DNA of 64,000 bases from Streptomyces aurantiacus (lineage in GTDB: Bacteria; Actinomycetota; Actinomycetes; Streptomycetales; Streptomycetaceae), in NCBI RefSeq assembly GCF_027107535.1, contig NZ_CP114283.1:4774001-4838000 (forward strand), written 5' to 3'. The stretch's first letter is position 1; each line of letters opens with the position of its first letter. Both the position numbers and the translations under genes were made by a program. Shown here in pieces: positions 1-8,830 of this stretch. The notes under the pieces were generated by a model. The model ran no database searches, was not told the DNA's origin, and saw nothing but the letters and a program-made list of their open reading frames with translations.

Positions 1-75
1 GCGCACCGGGCAAGGCCGGCGCGGGAAGGGGGGCGGACGGCGGGCCGAGGCGCGCAGCACGCGCCTGCTGACGCA
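1..75. repeat. Dispersed repeat R, copy 1 (partial at window edge)
   Basis: This stretch matches the right half of the repeat at 12358-12503. Both contain CAAGGCCGGCGCGGGAAGGG followed a little later by GCAGCACGCGCCTGCTGACG. The left half would lie outside the window. It abuts the start of the broken gene at 79. Other copies lie at about 7645 and 16506. Confidence 0.7.
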
Positions 76-505
76 CCATTGCTGCTCAACCCGCCGGGAC
101 TCCTGGACCCAGCCTTGCTGCCGCACTGGCCCTACGCCGAGGCCGTCGACCATGCGTTCACCGACCGCGGCATTCCGCCGGGCACCGTCCGCGTGGAACG
201 CACCGGTTGTGCCTACAACGAGCTCATGTATCTGGTGCTGGCCTGGGATGTGTCCCGCTGCGCCGGCCCGGGCGGCCTCCGGCTCACCTGGCGAGAAGAC
301 ACCGGCTGGTCCCACACCCTGCTCCGGGTGTCGACGATCGCGATTTTCCCCATGTTGGGTGGTTTGAGCACTTCGTTATTCCCCATACCGAATTCTCCTA
401 ATTGGCCATGGGTACGGCGGAGTTCGGGATCGAGGGACCGGGGCATCGCGGAGGTGCTCGGGGCGGCTCTCGGCCTGTGGTTCGCAAGGCCGATGGGCAG
501 CCCGG

Positions 506-2122
506 ATGGCGAGGAGAACGTTCGTCGTGGTCGATGTCACCGAGATCTACGTCCACTGGTACGCAGGCCGCTCGAAGCGTGAGCTGGCCGCGTCGCTGGG
601 GGTGGACCGCAAGACGATCCGCAAGTACCTGACGCCGGCGGAGGCGGCCGGGATCACTCCGGGCGGGCCGCCGATGGGCGAGGCCGACTGGGCCAAGCTG
701 ATCAAGGAGTGGTTCCCTGAGCTGACCAACTCCCGTCTGCGGCAGATCACTTGGGCGGAGATCGATCGGCACCGCGACTACATCGAGGGCCTGCTGGGTG
801 AGGTGACGGTCACCACGATCCATCAACGGCTGCGGGACGAGCACAAGCTTCAGGTGTCGATCTCCGCGTTCCGCCGCTGGGTGCACGCCACGCTGCCCGA
901 CGACGTGAAAAGGTCGCAGGTCACCGTCCTGCGCGAGGACATCGAGCCGGGCGAGGAGGCCCAGATCGACTACGGCTTCCTGGGTCAGTGGATCAACCCG
1001 CGCACCGGCAAACGGCACCGGATCTGGGCCTTCGTGATGGTCCTGCCGTGCTCGCGGCACATGTTCGTCCGCCCCGTCCTCAACCTCCACCAGCACTCCT
1101 GGACCGAAGCTCACGTCGCGGCCTTCCGCTACTTCGGCGGCGTCCCGCGCCGGCTCGTACCGGACAACCTGAAGACCGGCGTCGACAAGCCCGATCTCTA
1201 CGACCCGAAAATCAACAAGGCGTATGCCGAACTCGCCACCCACTACGGGGCGTTGGTGGACCCGGCTCGCGCCCTGAAGCCGAAGGACAAGCCCAGGGTG
1301 GAGCGGCCCATGCCCTACATCCGGGACTCGTTCTGGCGCGGGCGGGAGTTCATCTCGATCGAGCACATGCAGGCCGAGGCCGTCACCTGGGCCCAGAACG
1401 TCGCAGGCCAGCGGCCATGCCGGCCGCTGGGCGGGGCCACCCCGATGGCGGTCTTCGGGGCCCTGGAGGCGGAGACGCTGCTGCCGCTGCCGCCCACCCC
1501 GTTCGTGCTGGCCCGCTGGTCGACCGCGACGGTCGGCCCGGACATCCACATCAAGGTCGGCCGCACCCTCTACTCGGTGCCCTGGAAACTGATCGGCCGA
1601 AGGGTCGATGTCCGCTCCACCGCCACGATGGTCCAGGTCTTCCTCGACGGTGAACTGGTCAAGACTCACGCGGCACTTGAGCAGGGCAAACGCACCGACA
1701 GAAGCGACTACCCGCCGGAGAAGATCGCCTTCCAGATGAAGACACCGATCTGGTGCCGCACCCAGGCGTCCGAGCTCGGCGACGCCTGCCGCGAGGTCGT
1801 CGACCAGCTGCTGGAGGTCAACGCGCTCTACCGGCTCCGCGCCGCCCAGGGAGTTCTCGGACTGCGCAAGAAGTACGGCGACACGCGGCTGGAGGCCGCC
1901 TGCGCGAGAGCGATCACGGTCGGCGACCCGTCCTACCGCACCATCAAGGGCATCCTGATCGCCGGCACCGAGACCGATCCCGAGCCCGAGACCAGCGGCG
2001 ATGCGGGAGCCGCGGCTTTCCTCCACGGACCGAAGCGGCTGTTCGCCTCCGCGACACCCCCCGACACGGCGGACGGGCTCCGCGACGACCAGGTCCACGG
2101 CGAAGCTGAGGGAAGCATCTGA
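506..2122 (+). CDS. istA: IS21 transposase IstA
   Basis: Transposase that cuts and joins the IS ends, working with the IstB ATPase. It has 538 residues, normal for IstA. The N-terminus carries a helix-turn-helix (SKRELAASLGVDRKTIRKYL). The rve-type DDE core is visible as D in AQIDYGFLG, D in VPDNLKTG and E in PRVERPMPYIRDSF. A C-terminal beta-barrel-like segment (KVGRTLYSVPW) follows. The start could instead be GTG 527, which has GAGGAG ten bases upstream, while ATG 506 has a weaker site. Its stop overlaps the istB start by one base, giving coupled translation. The gene is intact with no frameshift. The long open frame opposite it on the minus strand is a composition artefact. Confidence 0.95.
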   Translation: MARRTFVVVDVTEIYVHWYAGRSKRELAASLGVDRKTIRKYLTPAEAAGITPGGPPMGEADWAKLIKEWFPELTNSRLRQITWAEIDRHRDYIEGLLGEVTVTTIHQRLRDEHKLQVSISAFRRWVHATLPDDVKRSQVTVLREDIEPGEEAQIDYGFLGQWINPRTGKRHRIWAFVMVLPCSRHMFVRPVLNLHQHSWTEAHVAAFRYFGGVPRRLVPDNLKTGVDKPDLYDPKINKAYAELATHYGALVDPARALKPKDKPRVERPMPYIRDSFWRGREFISIEHMQAEAVTWAQNVAGQRPCRPLGGATPMAVFGALEAETLLPLPPTPFVLARWSTATVGPDIHIKVGRTLYSVPWKLIGRRVDVRSTATMVQVFLDGELVKTHAALEQGKRTDRSDYPPEKIAFQMKTPIWCRTQASELGDACREVVDQLLEVNALYRLRAAQGVLGLRKKYGDTRLEAACARAITVGDPSYRTIKGILIAGTETDPEPETSGDAGAAAFLHGPKRLFASATPPDTADGLRDDQVHGEAEGSI

Positions 2123-2895
2123 TGAGCGTGATGGACACCGCCCTGCGCGAGTCGCTGAAGTCGCTGCGGCTCTCGGGAATGCTGGAAACCCTTGATGCCC
2201 GCCTCGCCCAGGCCCACGGCGGCGAGCTCGGCCACCTCGACTTCCTCCAGGTCCTCTGCCAGGACGAGATCACCCGCCGCGAGACCGTCGCCTTCCAACG
2301 GCGCCTGCACCGGGCGAAGTTCGAGCAGCAGGTCACCCTCGAGGAGTTCGACTTCACCGCCTCCTCGAAGCTGCCCGCGGCCCAGATCCGCGACCTCGGC
2401 GCCCTGCGCTGGCTGCACGCGGGCGAGTCGGTCATTTTGTTCGGTCCCGTCGGGGTCGGCAAGACGCACGTCGCCCAGGCCCTCGGGCACCTCGCGGTCC
2501 GCCAGGGCGCCCACGTCCGCTTCGCCAAGACCAGCCGGATCCTCGCCGAACTGGCCGGCGGCCACGCGGACCGCACCTGGGACAAACGCCTGCGCGAGTT
2601 GGTACGTCCCGACGTGCTCATCCTCGACGACTTCGCCATGCGCCAGCTCGGCGCGGCCCAGGCCGACGACCTCTACGAACTCGTCTCCGAGCGGCAGGGC
2701 CGGTCCCTGATCATCACGAGCAACCGGGCGCCCAGCGACTGGTATCCGCTCTTCCCCAACCCCGTCGTCGCCGAGTCCCTCCTGGACCGGCTCATCAACA
2801 CCAGCCACCAAGTCATCATGAACGGCCCCAGCTACCGGCCGAACAAGCGCCCCAAAAACCCCACCGACAAGCCCGGCAAGGCCCCGGTCAAGTGA
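2122..2895 (+). CDS. istB: IS21 helper ATPase IstB
   Basis: AAA+ ATPase of the DnaC/IstB type that helps IstA choose a target and assemble the transposition complex. It is 257 residues, the usual length. Walker A is GPVGVGKTH near residue 108, Walker B is VLILDDFAM near 170, and a sensor-1-like Asn follows (IITSNRAPSDW). The ATG overlaps the istA stop by one base (TGATG), as usual in IS21. The right end of the element starts about 20 bases after the stop and holds the terminal inverted repeat. Nothing in the sequence suggests inactivation. Confidence 0.95.
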   Translation: MSVMDTALRESLKSLRLSGMLETLDARLAQAHGGELGHLDFLQVLCQDEITRRETVAFQRRLHRAKFEQQVTLEEFDFTASSKLPAAQIRDLGALRWLHAGESVILFGPVGVGKTHVAQALGHLAVRQGAHVRFAKTSRILAELAGGHADRTWDKRLRELVRPDVLILDDFAMRQLGAAQADDLYELVSERQGRSLIITSNRAPSDWYPLFPNPVVAESLLDRLINTSHQVIMNGPSYRPNKRPKNPTDKPGKAPVK

Positions 2896-3159
2896 CCCCG
2901 ATCAGGCGAGGGGTGGGGGAATTACGCAAACTTTTGGCGGGGGAATATCGCGAACGTCCACACCGGGCTGGGGATGGGGCGGCGCTCCCGCGGCCCGCTC
3001 ACCGCCCTGCACCGCGTGTACGCGACACCCGAGGCTGTCACCGACGTGGCCGATGCGCTGGTGTCGGCGCCTCCGCGGCTACAAGACGCAATGGCATGGC
3101 GAGTGGGAGCGTGCGCAGGAGGTGCGCACCGCGATCGACGTCTTTCGGCGACCGCTCGG

Positions 3160-3366
3160 CTAACCGGCGGTCAGGGCCTGTTCGATGGTGGGGCGGCAGG
3201 GGATGACCTTGTCGAGGCCGACGATCTGCAGGACCCCCAGGACGGCTTCCTGGGCACTGGCGATGCGCAGCCATCCCTGAGCGCTGCTCGCGGCCTGGTA
3301 GGCGATGAGGAAGGTGTTGATGCCGCTGGAGTCGATGAAGGCACGCCGTTGAGGTTTGCCACCGTC
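3160..3366 (-). pseudogene. STAS-domain (anti-anti-sigma) fragment
   Basis: The minus strand reads FIDSSGINTFLIAYQAA and later LGLQIVGLDK-like residues up to a stop at 3160. The motif D-S-S-G holds the serine that is phosphorylated in anti-sigma factor antagonists. Only the second half of a STAS domain (about 65 residues) is recognisable. Upstream in the same frame the residues no longer resemble STAS beta-strands, so the N-terminal half has been replaced or lost. No partner anti-sigma kinase is adjacent. I judge it a remnant; a chimeric short protein cannot be excluded. Confidence 0.6.
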
Positions 3367-3578
3367 CGCGGTGGCAGTGTCGCGCACAGCGCTGTTGCCA
3401 TGCAGCGGCCATCGAGGCCGCCGCTCGCGTCGGGCCCAGACAGAACGCGCGGCCAGGGAAAACCGCGGGGTCAGGGAGAGCGGGACGGCTGCCGCCGTCC
3501 CGCAGATGGCGGCACTACCCAATCCACCGCTGAACCCGATGCCTCCGTCCTCCCCTGAGAGACGACGGGCAGGTCTCC

Positions 3579-4016
3579 TCAGGTCCGGGACTGCGCGAGA
3601 ACCTTGCCTGCGGATTGGCCGCTTGATGTCAGGTAGCGGGAGTAGTGGGCGCGTTCTTCCGGGCTGATGGCGGCGCGGTTGCCGGTGGCGTCGAAACGGA
3701 TGACGCGCGATCGGACGGTGGCGTGCGTGCCGTGTTCGGAAGTGATCTGGGTGAGGAGTGTCAGGCTGGCCCGGCCGACCCTTTCGGCTTGCAGGGACAG
3801 TCCGACGTCGGCTGTCGTCCAGGGCAGCGGCGATGTGAAGCTGGCCTGAATGTCTGCGACACCCCAGTAGCTCTGGATGCCGTGTTCTTGCTGAAGCTTC
3901 CGCGCCAATTCGACGGCGGTGTCCTCGGCGTACCGGATCATCGACAGGTTGTGCACATTGCCGTAGATGTCGGCGTCGCTCATCCTGATGCGCCGACGGG
4001 TCTTGAAGGATTCCAT
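3579..4016 (-). CDS. Hotdog-fold acyl-CoA thioesterase
   Basis: Predicted thioesterase of the 4-hydroxybenzoyl-CoA thioesterase/YbgC type, 145 residues. The N-terminus MESFKTRRRIRMSDADIYGN contains the hotdog signature, with an Asp next to a conserved Y-G-x-x-N (here DIYGNVHN), followed by IRYAEDTAVELA. The ATG at 4016 has GGAG nine bases upstream; the open frame extends further but that extension does not look like protein. It is the first gene of a minus-strand group with the glycosyltransferase starting at 5528, about 315 bp apart, so they may or may not be co-transcribed. The substrate acyl-CoA cannot be deduced. Confidence 0.8.
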   Translation of the reverse strand: MESFKTRRRIRMSDADIYGNVHNLSMIRYAEDTAVELARKLQQEHGIQSYWGVADIQASFTSPLPWTTADVGLSLQAERVGRASLTLLTQITSEHGTHATVRSRVIRFDATGNRAAISPEERAHYSRYLTSSGQSAGKVLAQSRT

Positions 4017-4331
4017 TGGTGTCCTGCTCCGAGAAGGTCCTGCAGAGGGATCGAGATGGTTGTGAATGTCATTGACCATGACGGCTCTGGTGCGTAGCCG
4101 CACAGGAAGCTGGGGGAGAGCCCCAACGAGGTTGCGCGGACGACGGCACGCTCTCGGCTGCCGCTTGACTCCGGTTCGGTACACGAGACCGTCTGGGTCG
4201 ACGGGCATCGTCCGGAGGGCTGGATGCCTTCTGGGACGTGCCCTCGGGCAGCTCGTGATCGTAAGACGGCTTGCTGGCTGCCTCAAGGCCGCTGGGTGCG
4301 GCCCAGCGGCGCAGATGTGGCGGCGATCAGG

Positions 4332-5528
4332 TCAGTGGGTAGTCGTGGGTGTATCGGCCAGGGTCTTCTCTACGACGTCTGCCGCGGCTGCCGCGCCGCC
4401 GGCCGCGCTGATGTCCCGGCGCAGCCTCGCCACCGCGGCGGCTACCTGCCGGTCGTCGATGACCGCCTGGACCGCGGCGCGCAGCGTCTCGGGCGTTGCC
4501 TGTTCCCGGGGGAGATGGCGTCCCGCGCCCAGCTCCTCGACCTGGCTGGCGTTGACCCTCTGCTCGGCCATCTGCGGTACCACGACGACGGGTACCCCAA
4601 GAGAAAAGGCTTCCATGAGGCTGCCCATGCCGCCGTGTGTGACGAACACCGACGCGGCGGCCAGCACATCGAGTTGCGGCACACACGCGTGCACCTCGAA
4701 CCCGTCTCCCACCAAGCCGAGCCCGGTGGCGGCCACGTCGGAACCCACACTCATCACCACGTGCCACCCCAGTCCATCGAATGCCTCGATGCACGACCGG
4801 TAGAACTCCGGGTGCCGGTTGAACTGAGAGCCCAGCGAAATGTACAGCACCGGCTTGTCGTTCTCCGGCTTCTGCCAGCGGCCCTGGAAGGACCGGTCGC
4901 AGATCGCCGGGCCCACCCAGTGCGCCTCGCCCGCCTTCACTGTCTCCGGACGCCGCTGGAAGGAGCGTGGGAAGAACGCAATCGTTTTCGGCGGCGCCAG
5001 CGTCAGCGCGTGGACTCCTCCCGGCACACCGAATTCCTCCAGCGCTTCTGCGAGTTCGGGGAAGCCGGGGATCTGGGCGATGTCGTCCAGCCCGTAGAAA
5101 TCCTGTACCACCCCATCGTAGGGAATGTGCGTCGGAGCCAGCTGGACGGCGGGCACCCCCCAGCGAGCTGCGAGCAGCGGGCCCGCCCAGGCGTACACAT
5201 CCGAGAGGACCACATCCGGCACGTCGGCACCGAACGCGGTTTCCAGCTGTGGCAGCGCGGCCACGTTGACGATGACTGCCCCGGTCACCCCCACGACCAT
5301 GTCCTCGGGCGCCTCCCCTGCATCGGGTGCCTCGTAAAGAACAGGGGTCGCTCCCACCGCCCGTACGTCGTCGGCGAACTGCGCGGTCACTGCGTAACTC
5401 ACCCGGTGACCGCGTCTCACCAGTTCGCGCACGACGGCCAGCGTCGGAATGACATGCCCTGGCATAGCCACGTTGAACACTGCTACATGGCGTACTTGCT
5501 CCGCATCGCCCAACGGAACACTCAGCAT
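4332..5528 (-). CDS. Macrolide-type UDP-glycosyltransferase (MGT family)
   Basis: GT1-type enzyme transferring a sugar from a UDP donor to a small hydrophobic acceptor, 398 residues, cytoplasmic. The N-terminal acceptor domain starts VRHVAVFNVAMPGHVIPTLA, the His being the usual catalytic base position. The C-terminal donor motif is THGGMGSLMEAFSLGVPVVV followed by PQMAEQRVNA, as in OleD/Mgt proteins that inactivate macrolides by glycosylation. ATG 5528 is preferred because GGAG lies seven bases upstream; a GTG at 5546 in the same frame lacks one. No polyketide synthase for a macrolide is nearby, so a role in resistance or xenobiotic glucosylation is likelier than biosynthesis. That last step is inference. 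Confidence 0.9.
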   Translation of the reverse strand: MLSVPLGDAEQVRHVAVFNVAMPGHVIPTLAVVRELVRRGHRVSYAVTAQFADDVRAVGATPVLYEAPDAGEAPEDMVVGVTGAVIVNVAALPQLETAFGADVPDVVLSDVYAWAGPLLAARWGVPAVQLAPTHIPYDGVVQDFYGLDDIAQIPGFPELAEALEEFGVPGGVHALTLAPPKTIAFFPRSFQRRPETVKAGEAHWVGPAICDRSFQGRWQKPENDKPVLYISLGSQFNRHPEFYRSCIEAFDGLGWHVVMSVGSDVAATGLGLVGDGFEVHACVPQLDVLAAASVFVTHGGMGSLMEAFSLGVPVVVVPQMAEQRVNASQVEELGAGRHLPREQATPETLRAAVQAVIDDRQVAAAVARLRRDISAAGGAAAAADVVEKTLADTPTTTH

Positions 5529-5627
5529 GACAACTCCAGACTTCACGGCGCGGCAAAGCCGCCGCCCAAGATCGAGACCGTGCCCTCTCTAACGCGGCGG
5601 CCGCCGCCAGGACACCCCCGCCCCGGT

Positions 5628-5649
5628 GTGATCACCCTTTTGTGATCAC
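5628..5649. terminator. Twin GTGATCAC palindrome hairpin
   Basis: Two copies of the self-complementary octamer GTGATCAC flank CCTTTT. Together they can form an 8-bp stem with a 6-base loop. It lies 23 bases past the stop of the hydrolase gene (5673, minus strand) and about 100 bases upstream of the glycosyltransferase start, so it could end transcription of the first or act as an operator for the second. Confidence 0.45.
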
Positions 5650-5672
5650 GAGCCCTGGGCGGACCGCCGACT

Positions 5673-7277
5673 TCATACGGAACGGACGGGAACGCTCAGG
5701 CGGGTGTCGGCCCCGGAGAACGTGAGAGTTGAGCCGATCGGGCCGCCGCCCGTGTAGCGGTGGTCGCTGCCGTCGAAGACGAGCGCCAGGCGGTGCCCGC
5801 GGGGGACGTTCCACGCCGCGGCGGGCAGCGGCACCTCGGCTGCGAAACGGGTGCCGGGTGTCGCGCCCGTGAAGCTGTACGGGGTATGGCTGATCAGCCG
5901 CGCCACACCCAGCGGGTCCACGTCGTAGAGGTGGGCCACGAATGTGCCCCGAGACGTCGTGGATGTCAGGCGGGTGCGCACGACGGGCGAGCCCCGCAAC
6001 CCCCACGGGACCTCCAGCGGTTCGCTGCGCCACACGGCCGCGAGCGGTGCGGCGAGCAGGGGAAGCGCGGTGGTGGGCGCCAGACCGACCGAGTCGGCCA
6101 GGCCGGCGACGGGGAAGAGTCCTGAGTCGGCGGGTGAATCCAGGCCGGCGAGCAGGCGCACGCTGGCCTCCCCTGAGGTCCCCTCTGCCCGCAACGGCAC
6201 CTGCGAGGGGGACCGCTCCAGGCGCGACCAGCTCGGATAGGTCTCCACCCGATCGTTGTTGCGGGGCCGCACCATCAACGGCGCGAGGAGGTCCACGCCG
6301 TTGGGGCGGCCGAGGAGGAACCGGTCGAGCCAGCGCCGGGCATGTTCGCGGATGGCAGCCTTCGGTTGCAGCAGTGCGGCTTCGCGTGAACTGGAATCCC
6401 CATGACCGCCCGGGTTCATCCACAGCTGTCTGGGGCCGGTCAACTGGTCCAGAAACCGGCCTGTCTGACCAGCCGGCACCAGAGGGTCGCTCCACTCTCC
6501 GGCCATGAACACCGGCGTGCGGCGCGCATTGAGCTGCGCGGCGAAGGTACGGGGCGACCGCTCTTTCGCCCAGGCCCGCACAGCTTCGGTGTCTTGGTTG
6601 CTCGTCAACCGTGCGAATGCCTGGCGCGTCTGAGGGCTCATCCGGCCGTTGAGCGACCCCAGCACGGCCTGGTAGGTCGCGATCGTCCCCGTATGCGTGC
6701 CGTTGCGCACGAACGAATCGAACAGGTCGGTCCAAGGGCACAGAGCCGCAACAGCCACCACGCGCGGGTCATGGGCCGCCGCGTTCAAAGTCACCGCCGC
6801 CCCGTACGAGGAGGAGTACAGCCCTACACGCCGCCCGTCCGCAGGCGTATGACCGAGCGCCCAAGTGATCATCTCCGAGACATCCGCGACGTCCGACGGC
6901 CCGGCCATGTCGATTTCCCCGCCCGAACGCCGCAACCCTCGAGGATCGTAGGAAACGACCACATAACCTGCTTCCGCCAGCTCCTTCTTCTCGTCGAATA
7001 GCACGTCCTGCGGCATGGTCCACCACGCACCCGGCATGACAATTAGCGGATGGGGCCCGGCCCCCGCCGGGGTGTAGACAGTGGCGGCGATACGCGTGCC
7101 GTCACGCATCACGACCGACTGGCTCGACGCAGAAGCCGGGTCCCGCGAAGCATCGCCTGCCGCTTCCCCGCCGGCGGACTCCGCCACTGACGCAAAGCTC
7201 CCCTGACCCGCCAGTACCGAAGCCAACAACGCCACGGAGACCGTGCCCCGCCACACCGTTTTCCGCACACCGCTCAT
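5673..7277 (-). CDS. Secreted CocE/NonD-type (S15) hydrolase
   Basis: Alpha/beta hydrolase related to cocaine esterase and X-Pro dipeptidyl peptidase, 534 residues. The start at 7277 gives MSGVRKTVWRGTVSVALLAS, a classic signal peptide with basic n-region and hydrophobic core ending near GSFASVAESA, so export is likely. YDPRGLRRSGG is followed by a nucleophile elbow GLYSSSYGAA (Ser near residue 180). The C-terminal third is a jelly-roll like PepX_C with VPWGLRGSPVVRTRL. An upstream in-frame start at 7412 would bury the signal peptide and is rejected. A second CocE-type protein is encoded at 43408, but the two look only distantly alike. Substrate unknown. Confidence 0.85.
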   Translation of the reverse strand: MSGVRKTVWRGTVSVALLASVLAGQGSFASVAESAGGEAAGDASRDPASASSQSVVMRDGTRIAATVYTPAGAGPHPLIVMPGAWWTMPQDVLFDEKKELAEAGYVVVSYDPRGLRRSGGEIDMAGPSDVADVSEMITWALGHTPADGRRVGLYSSSYGAAVTLNAAAHDPRVVAVAALCPWTDLFDSFVRNGTHTGTIATYQAVLGSLNGRMSPQTRQAFARLTSNQDTEAVRAWAKERSPRTFAAQLNARRTPVFMAGEWSDPLVPAGQTGRFLDQLTGPRQLWMNPGGHGDSSSREAALLQPKAAIREHARRWLDRFLLGRPNGVDLLAPLMVRPRNNDRVETYPSWSRLERSPSQVPLRAEGTSGEASVRLLAGLDSPADSGLFPVAGLADSVGLAPTTALPLLAAPLAAVWRSEPLEVPWGLRGSPVVRTRLTSTTSRGTFVAHLYDVDPLGVARLISHTPYSFTGATPGTRFAAEVPLPAAAWNVPRGHRLALVFDGSDHRYTGGGPIGSTLTFSGADTRLSVPVRSV

Positions 7278-7437
7278 GGAGCCACCACGGTGGTGACCAC
7301 CCTTCTTGTCCGACGGAGGAGCGGCTTTCTGCGTAAGACCACGCGCGAGACGTCTCCCAAGGCCAACACGACCAAGCCCTCCCCTCCAACGACGCCGCCC
7401 CAGGTCTGTCACGCCCGGGACGGGTGACGGGCGCGCC

Positions 7438-7644
7438 GGTCGTGTCCCGCTTCATGGTGTAAGCGACCTTGCTCGGCGCGTTCCGGTAAGCCGCGCGTCG
7501 GCCACCCCATGGGACACGGCTGCCGGCCCGCTAAGCGGCTGACCTGCCGTCAGCGCCATCCGCGGTCCCGAGCCGCGCCGATGCGGCGATGACCTGCGGA
7601 TTCCGGCGCCTTGATCCGCTACACCACCTGGCGGGACACCACCG
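7438..7644 (+). mobile_element. MITE-like element, copy 1
   Basis: This 207-bp segment is identical to the reverse complement of 49417-49623. It has terminal inverted repeats GTGTCCCGC (7442-7450) and GCGGGACAC (7631-7639), extended by GGTGTA/TACACC a few bases in. It holds no open frame for a transposase, so it fits a miniature inverted-repeat element. At this copy GGCGCGCC lies on both sides (7430-7437 and 7644-7651), which may be a target duplication or chance. Confidence 0.75.
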
Positions 7645-7718
7645 GCGCGCCTCGGGGGATCAAAGCGGCACGCTTACCCGTTGCGCGTCGGCGGGGCCTC
7701 TACGCCGGGCAAGGAGCT
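7645..7718. repeat. Dispersed repeat R, copy 2 (diverged)
   Basis: It contains CCTCGGGGGATC, then GTTGCGCGTCGGCGGGGCCT and GCCGGGCAAGG in the same order and orientation as the copies at 12358 and 16506, but with base changes and gaps. It starts directly at the MITE end, so the MITE may have inserted at its edge. Confidence 0.6.
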
Positions 7719-8076
7719 CGGAGTGCGGCTGCGCGGCCGCGGCCAGGTCGCGCGCGGCTTGACGCTGGTCCTGCGGTTCGTGGGCGGGACGTCGTGGGAG
7801 AAGACGCGTCGTCTGCCGGAGGCCTCCGCGCACGATGACGACCTGCGCACGATGGCCTACCGGCTGATCGACGCCGCTGGTCTCCAGTGTGGCCGCCTGA
7901 CCGGACTCGCCCTGCGCGGCGACGACCTCACTGACGCCGACCAGGTCGCTGAGCAGATCAGCCTCGACCAGGCCCGTGAGGACCGGCTGGTCGCGGAAGC
8001 GGTCAGTGACCGCATCCGCAAGAAGTTCGGGCCCGATGTGATCGGCCCGGCCGCCGCGCTGCTGCGCGCCTCCTGA
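7712..8076 (+). pseudogene. Y-family DNA polymerase C-terminal fragment
   Basis: About 120 residues resembling the end of the DinB/ImuB-type Y-family polymerase: GRGQVARGLTLVLRF, TSWEKTRRLPEASAHDDDLR, AAGLQCGRLTGLALRGDDL, and SDRIRKKFGPDVIGPAAALL. This is the little-finger (IMS_C) DNA-binding domain. The catalytic palm, fingers and thumb are absent; upstream lie repeat R and the MITE, which presumably mark the breakpoint. An open frame from 7681 gives a short protein, but without catalytic residues it could at most bind DNA. The next gene follows 31 bases later and would have been downstream of the full polymerase gene. Confidence 0.75.
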
Positions 8077-8107
8077 CCTGTCGACCTGATCCGTTGTGGA
8101 GGCGCGA

Positions 8108-8557
8108 GTGCTGCTCAACCCGCCAGGGCTCCTGCGCCCCGGCCTGCTGCCGCACTGGCCCTACGCCCAGGATGTCGACCAGGCCCTCACCGACCGCGCC
8201 ATCCCGCCAGGCACCGTCCGCGTGGAACGCACCGGCCGGGCCTACGGCGAGCTCATGTACCTGGTGCTGGCCTGGGACGTGTCCCGCTGCGCCGGCCCGG
8301 GCGGCCTGCGGCTCACCTGGAGGGAAGACACCGGCTGGTCCCACACCCTGCTCCGCACCGGCGGCGAGGCGGCGATTCCGCGCGGTCCGCTCACGGTCTT
8401 GCACCGCGTGTACGCGGCACCCGAAGCCGTGGCGGATGTGGCTGATGCGCTGGTGTCCCGGCGCTTTCGCGGCTACGAGACGGAATGGCACGGTGAGTGG
8501 GAGCGTGCGCACGAGGTGCGCACCGCGATCGACGCCTTCCGGGAGCCGGTCGGCTGA
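8108..8557 (+). CDS. Conserved small hypothetical protein (paralogue of gene at 79)
   Basis: Protein of 149 residues from GTG 8108, with GGAGG at 8098-8102 five bases upstream. It has no membrane segment or signal. Recognisable blocks are LLPHWPYAQDVDQALTD, PGTVRVERTGRAYGELMYL, LVLAWDVSRCAGPGG, RLTWREDTGWSHTLL and a C-terminal helix RRFRGYETEWHGEWERAH. The layout resembles a Streptomyces family of unknown function that I recall as DUF6292, unchecked. A disrupted second copy flanks the IS21 element at the window start. It follows the polymerase fragment closely on the same strand. Function unknown. Confidence 0.75.
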   Translation: MLLNPPGLLRPGLLPHWPYAQDVDQALTDRAIPPGTVRVERTGRAYGELMYLVLAWDVSRCAGPGGLRLTWREDTGWSHTLLRTGGEAAIPRGPLTVLHRVYAAPEAVADVADALVSRRFRGYETEWHGEWERAHEVRTAIDAFREPVG

Positions 8558-8608
8558 CCGGCGTCGCCCGCCGCGTTGCGCGCGGGAAGGCTTTTGGGCT
8601 GAGGTGGT

Positions 8609-8644
8609 GGGCCCGTGCCGGTTCCGTCAACGCGGCACGGACCC
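8609..8644. repeat. 36-nt hairpin repeat, copy A
   Basis: This 36-base sequence is identical to 16955-16990. Its arms CCGTGCCG and CGGCACGG enclose a 12-base loop GTTCCGTCAACG, with outer GGG/CCC pairs. It lies 52 bases after the stop of the gene at 8108 and 187 bases beyond the stop of the minus-strand NACHT gene. There is no T-run. Terminator, small RNA or recombination site are all possible. Confidence 0.65.
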
Positions 8645-8830
8645 GGGCCCGAACTTTATACAGCCCATGGCGCGGCGGCCACGCCCGACAACCCTTTCTC
8701 TCCTCTTTGCCTGTACCTGCTTGTGGGGGATGGATTGTCTTGGGAGGCGGCAGGGTGGGCACGTCGTGATCAGAGGGCTGGTGCGGCGTGTGTGGGCTGC
8801 GGACCGGGCGCGTCAGGGTGCTCTGACCTG

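Larger units (their letters stand above)
329..2962 (+). mobile_element. IS21-family insertion sequence, complete
   Basis: A 2634-bp element with imperfect terminal inverted repeats. The left end starts TGTCGACGATCGCGAT and the reverse complement of the right end starts TGTGGACGTTCGCGAT, with about 20 of 23 positions equal. The 5-bp direct repeat CCGGG flanks it (324-328 and 2963-2967). Ends of the type TG...CA, a 4-8 bp duplication and the overlapping istA-istB gene pair are all typical of IS21. A second pair of internal inverted repeats (CGTTATTCCCC near 375 and GGGGAATTACG near 2918) fits the multiple transposase-binding sites of this family. Both genes are open, so it may be active. Confidence 0.93.
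79..3163 (+). pseudogene. Small hypothetical gene split by IS21 element
   Basis: The halves 79-328 and 2963-3163 together match the intact gene at 8108-8557. The left part shares PGTVRVERTG and ELMYLVLAWDVSRCAGPGG with it, and the right part shares LHRVYA and the nucleotides around VRTAIDVF. The IS21-family element at 329-2962 separates them and has duplicated CCGGG on both sides. Joining the halves does not restore the frame. Compared with the paralogue, the right half has lost two bases near 2990 and two near 3068, so it was or became non-functional independently. Only a TTG at 79 could start it, directly after dispersed repeat R, so its original 5' end may also be lost. The family resembles a Streptomyces domain of unknown function (possibly DUF6292, recalled and not checked). 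Confidence 0.85.

Noticed and set aside
398..2098. 566-codon open frame on the minus strand
   Set aside because: It lies opposite istA; residues are Arg/Gly/Ala/Val-rich without motifs, a shadow caused by GC-rich third positions.
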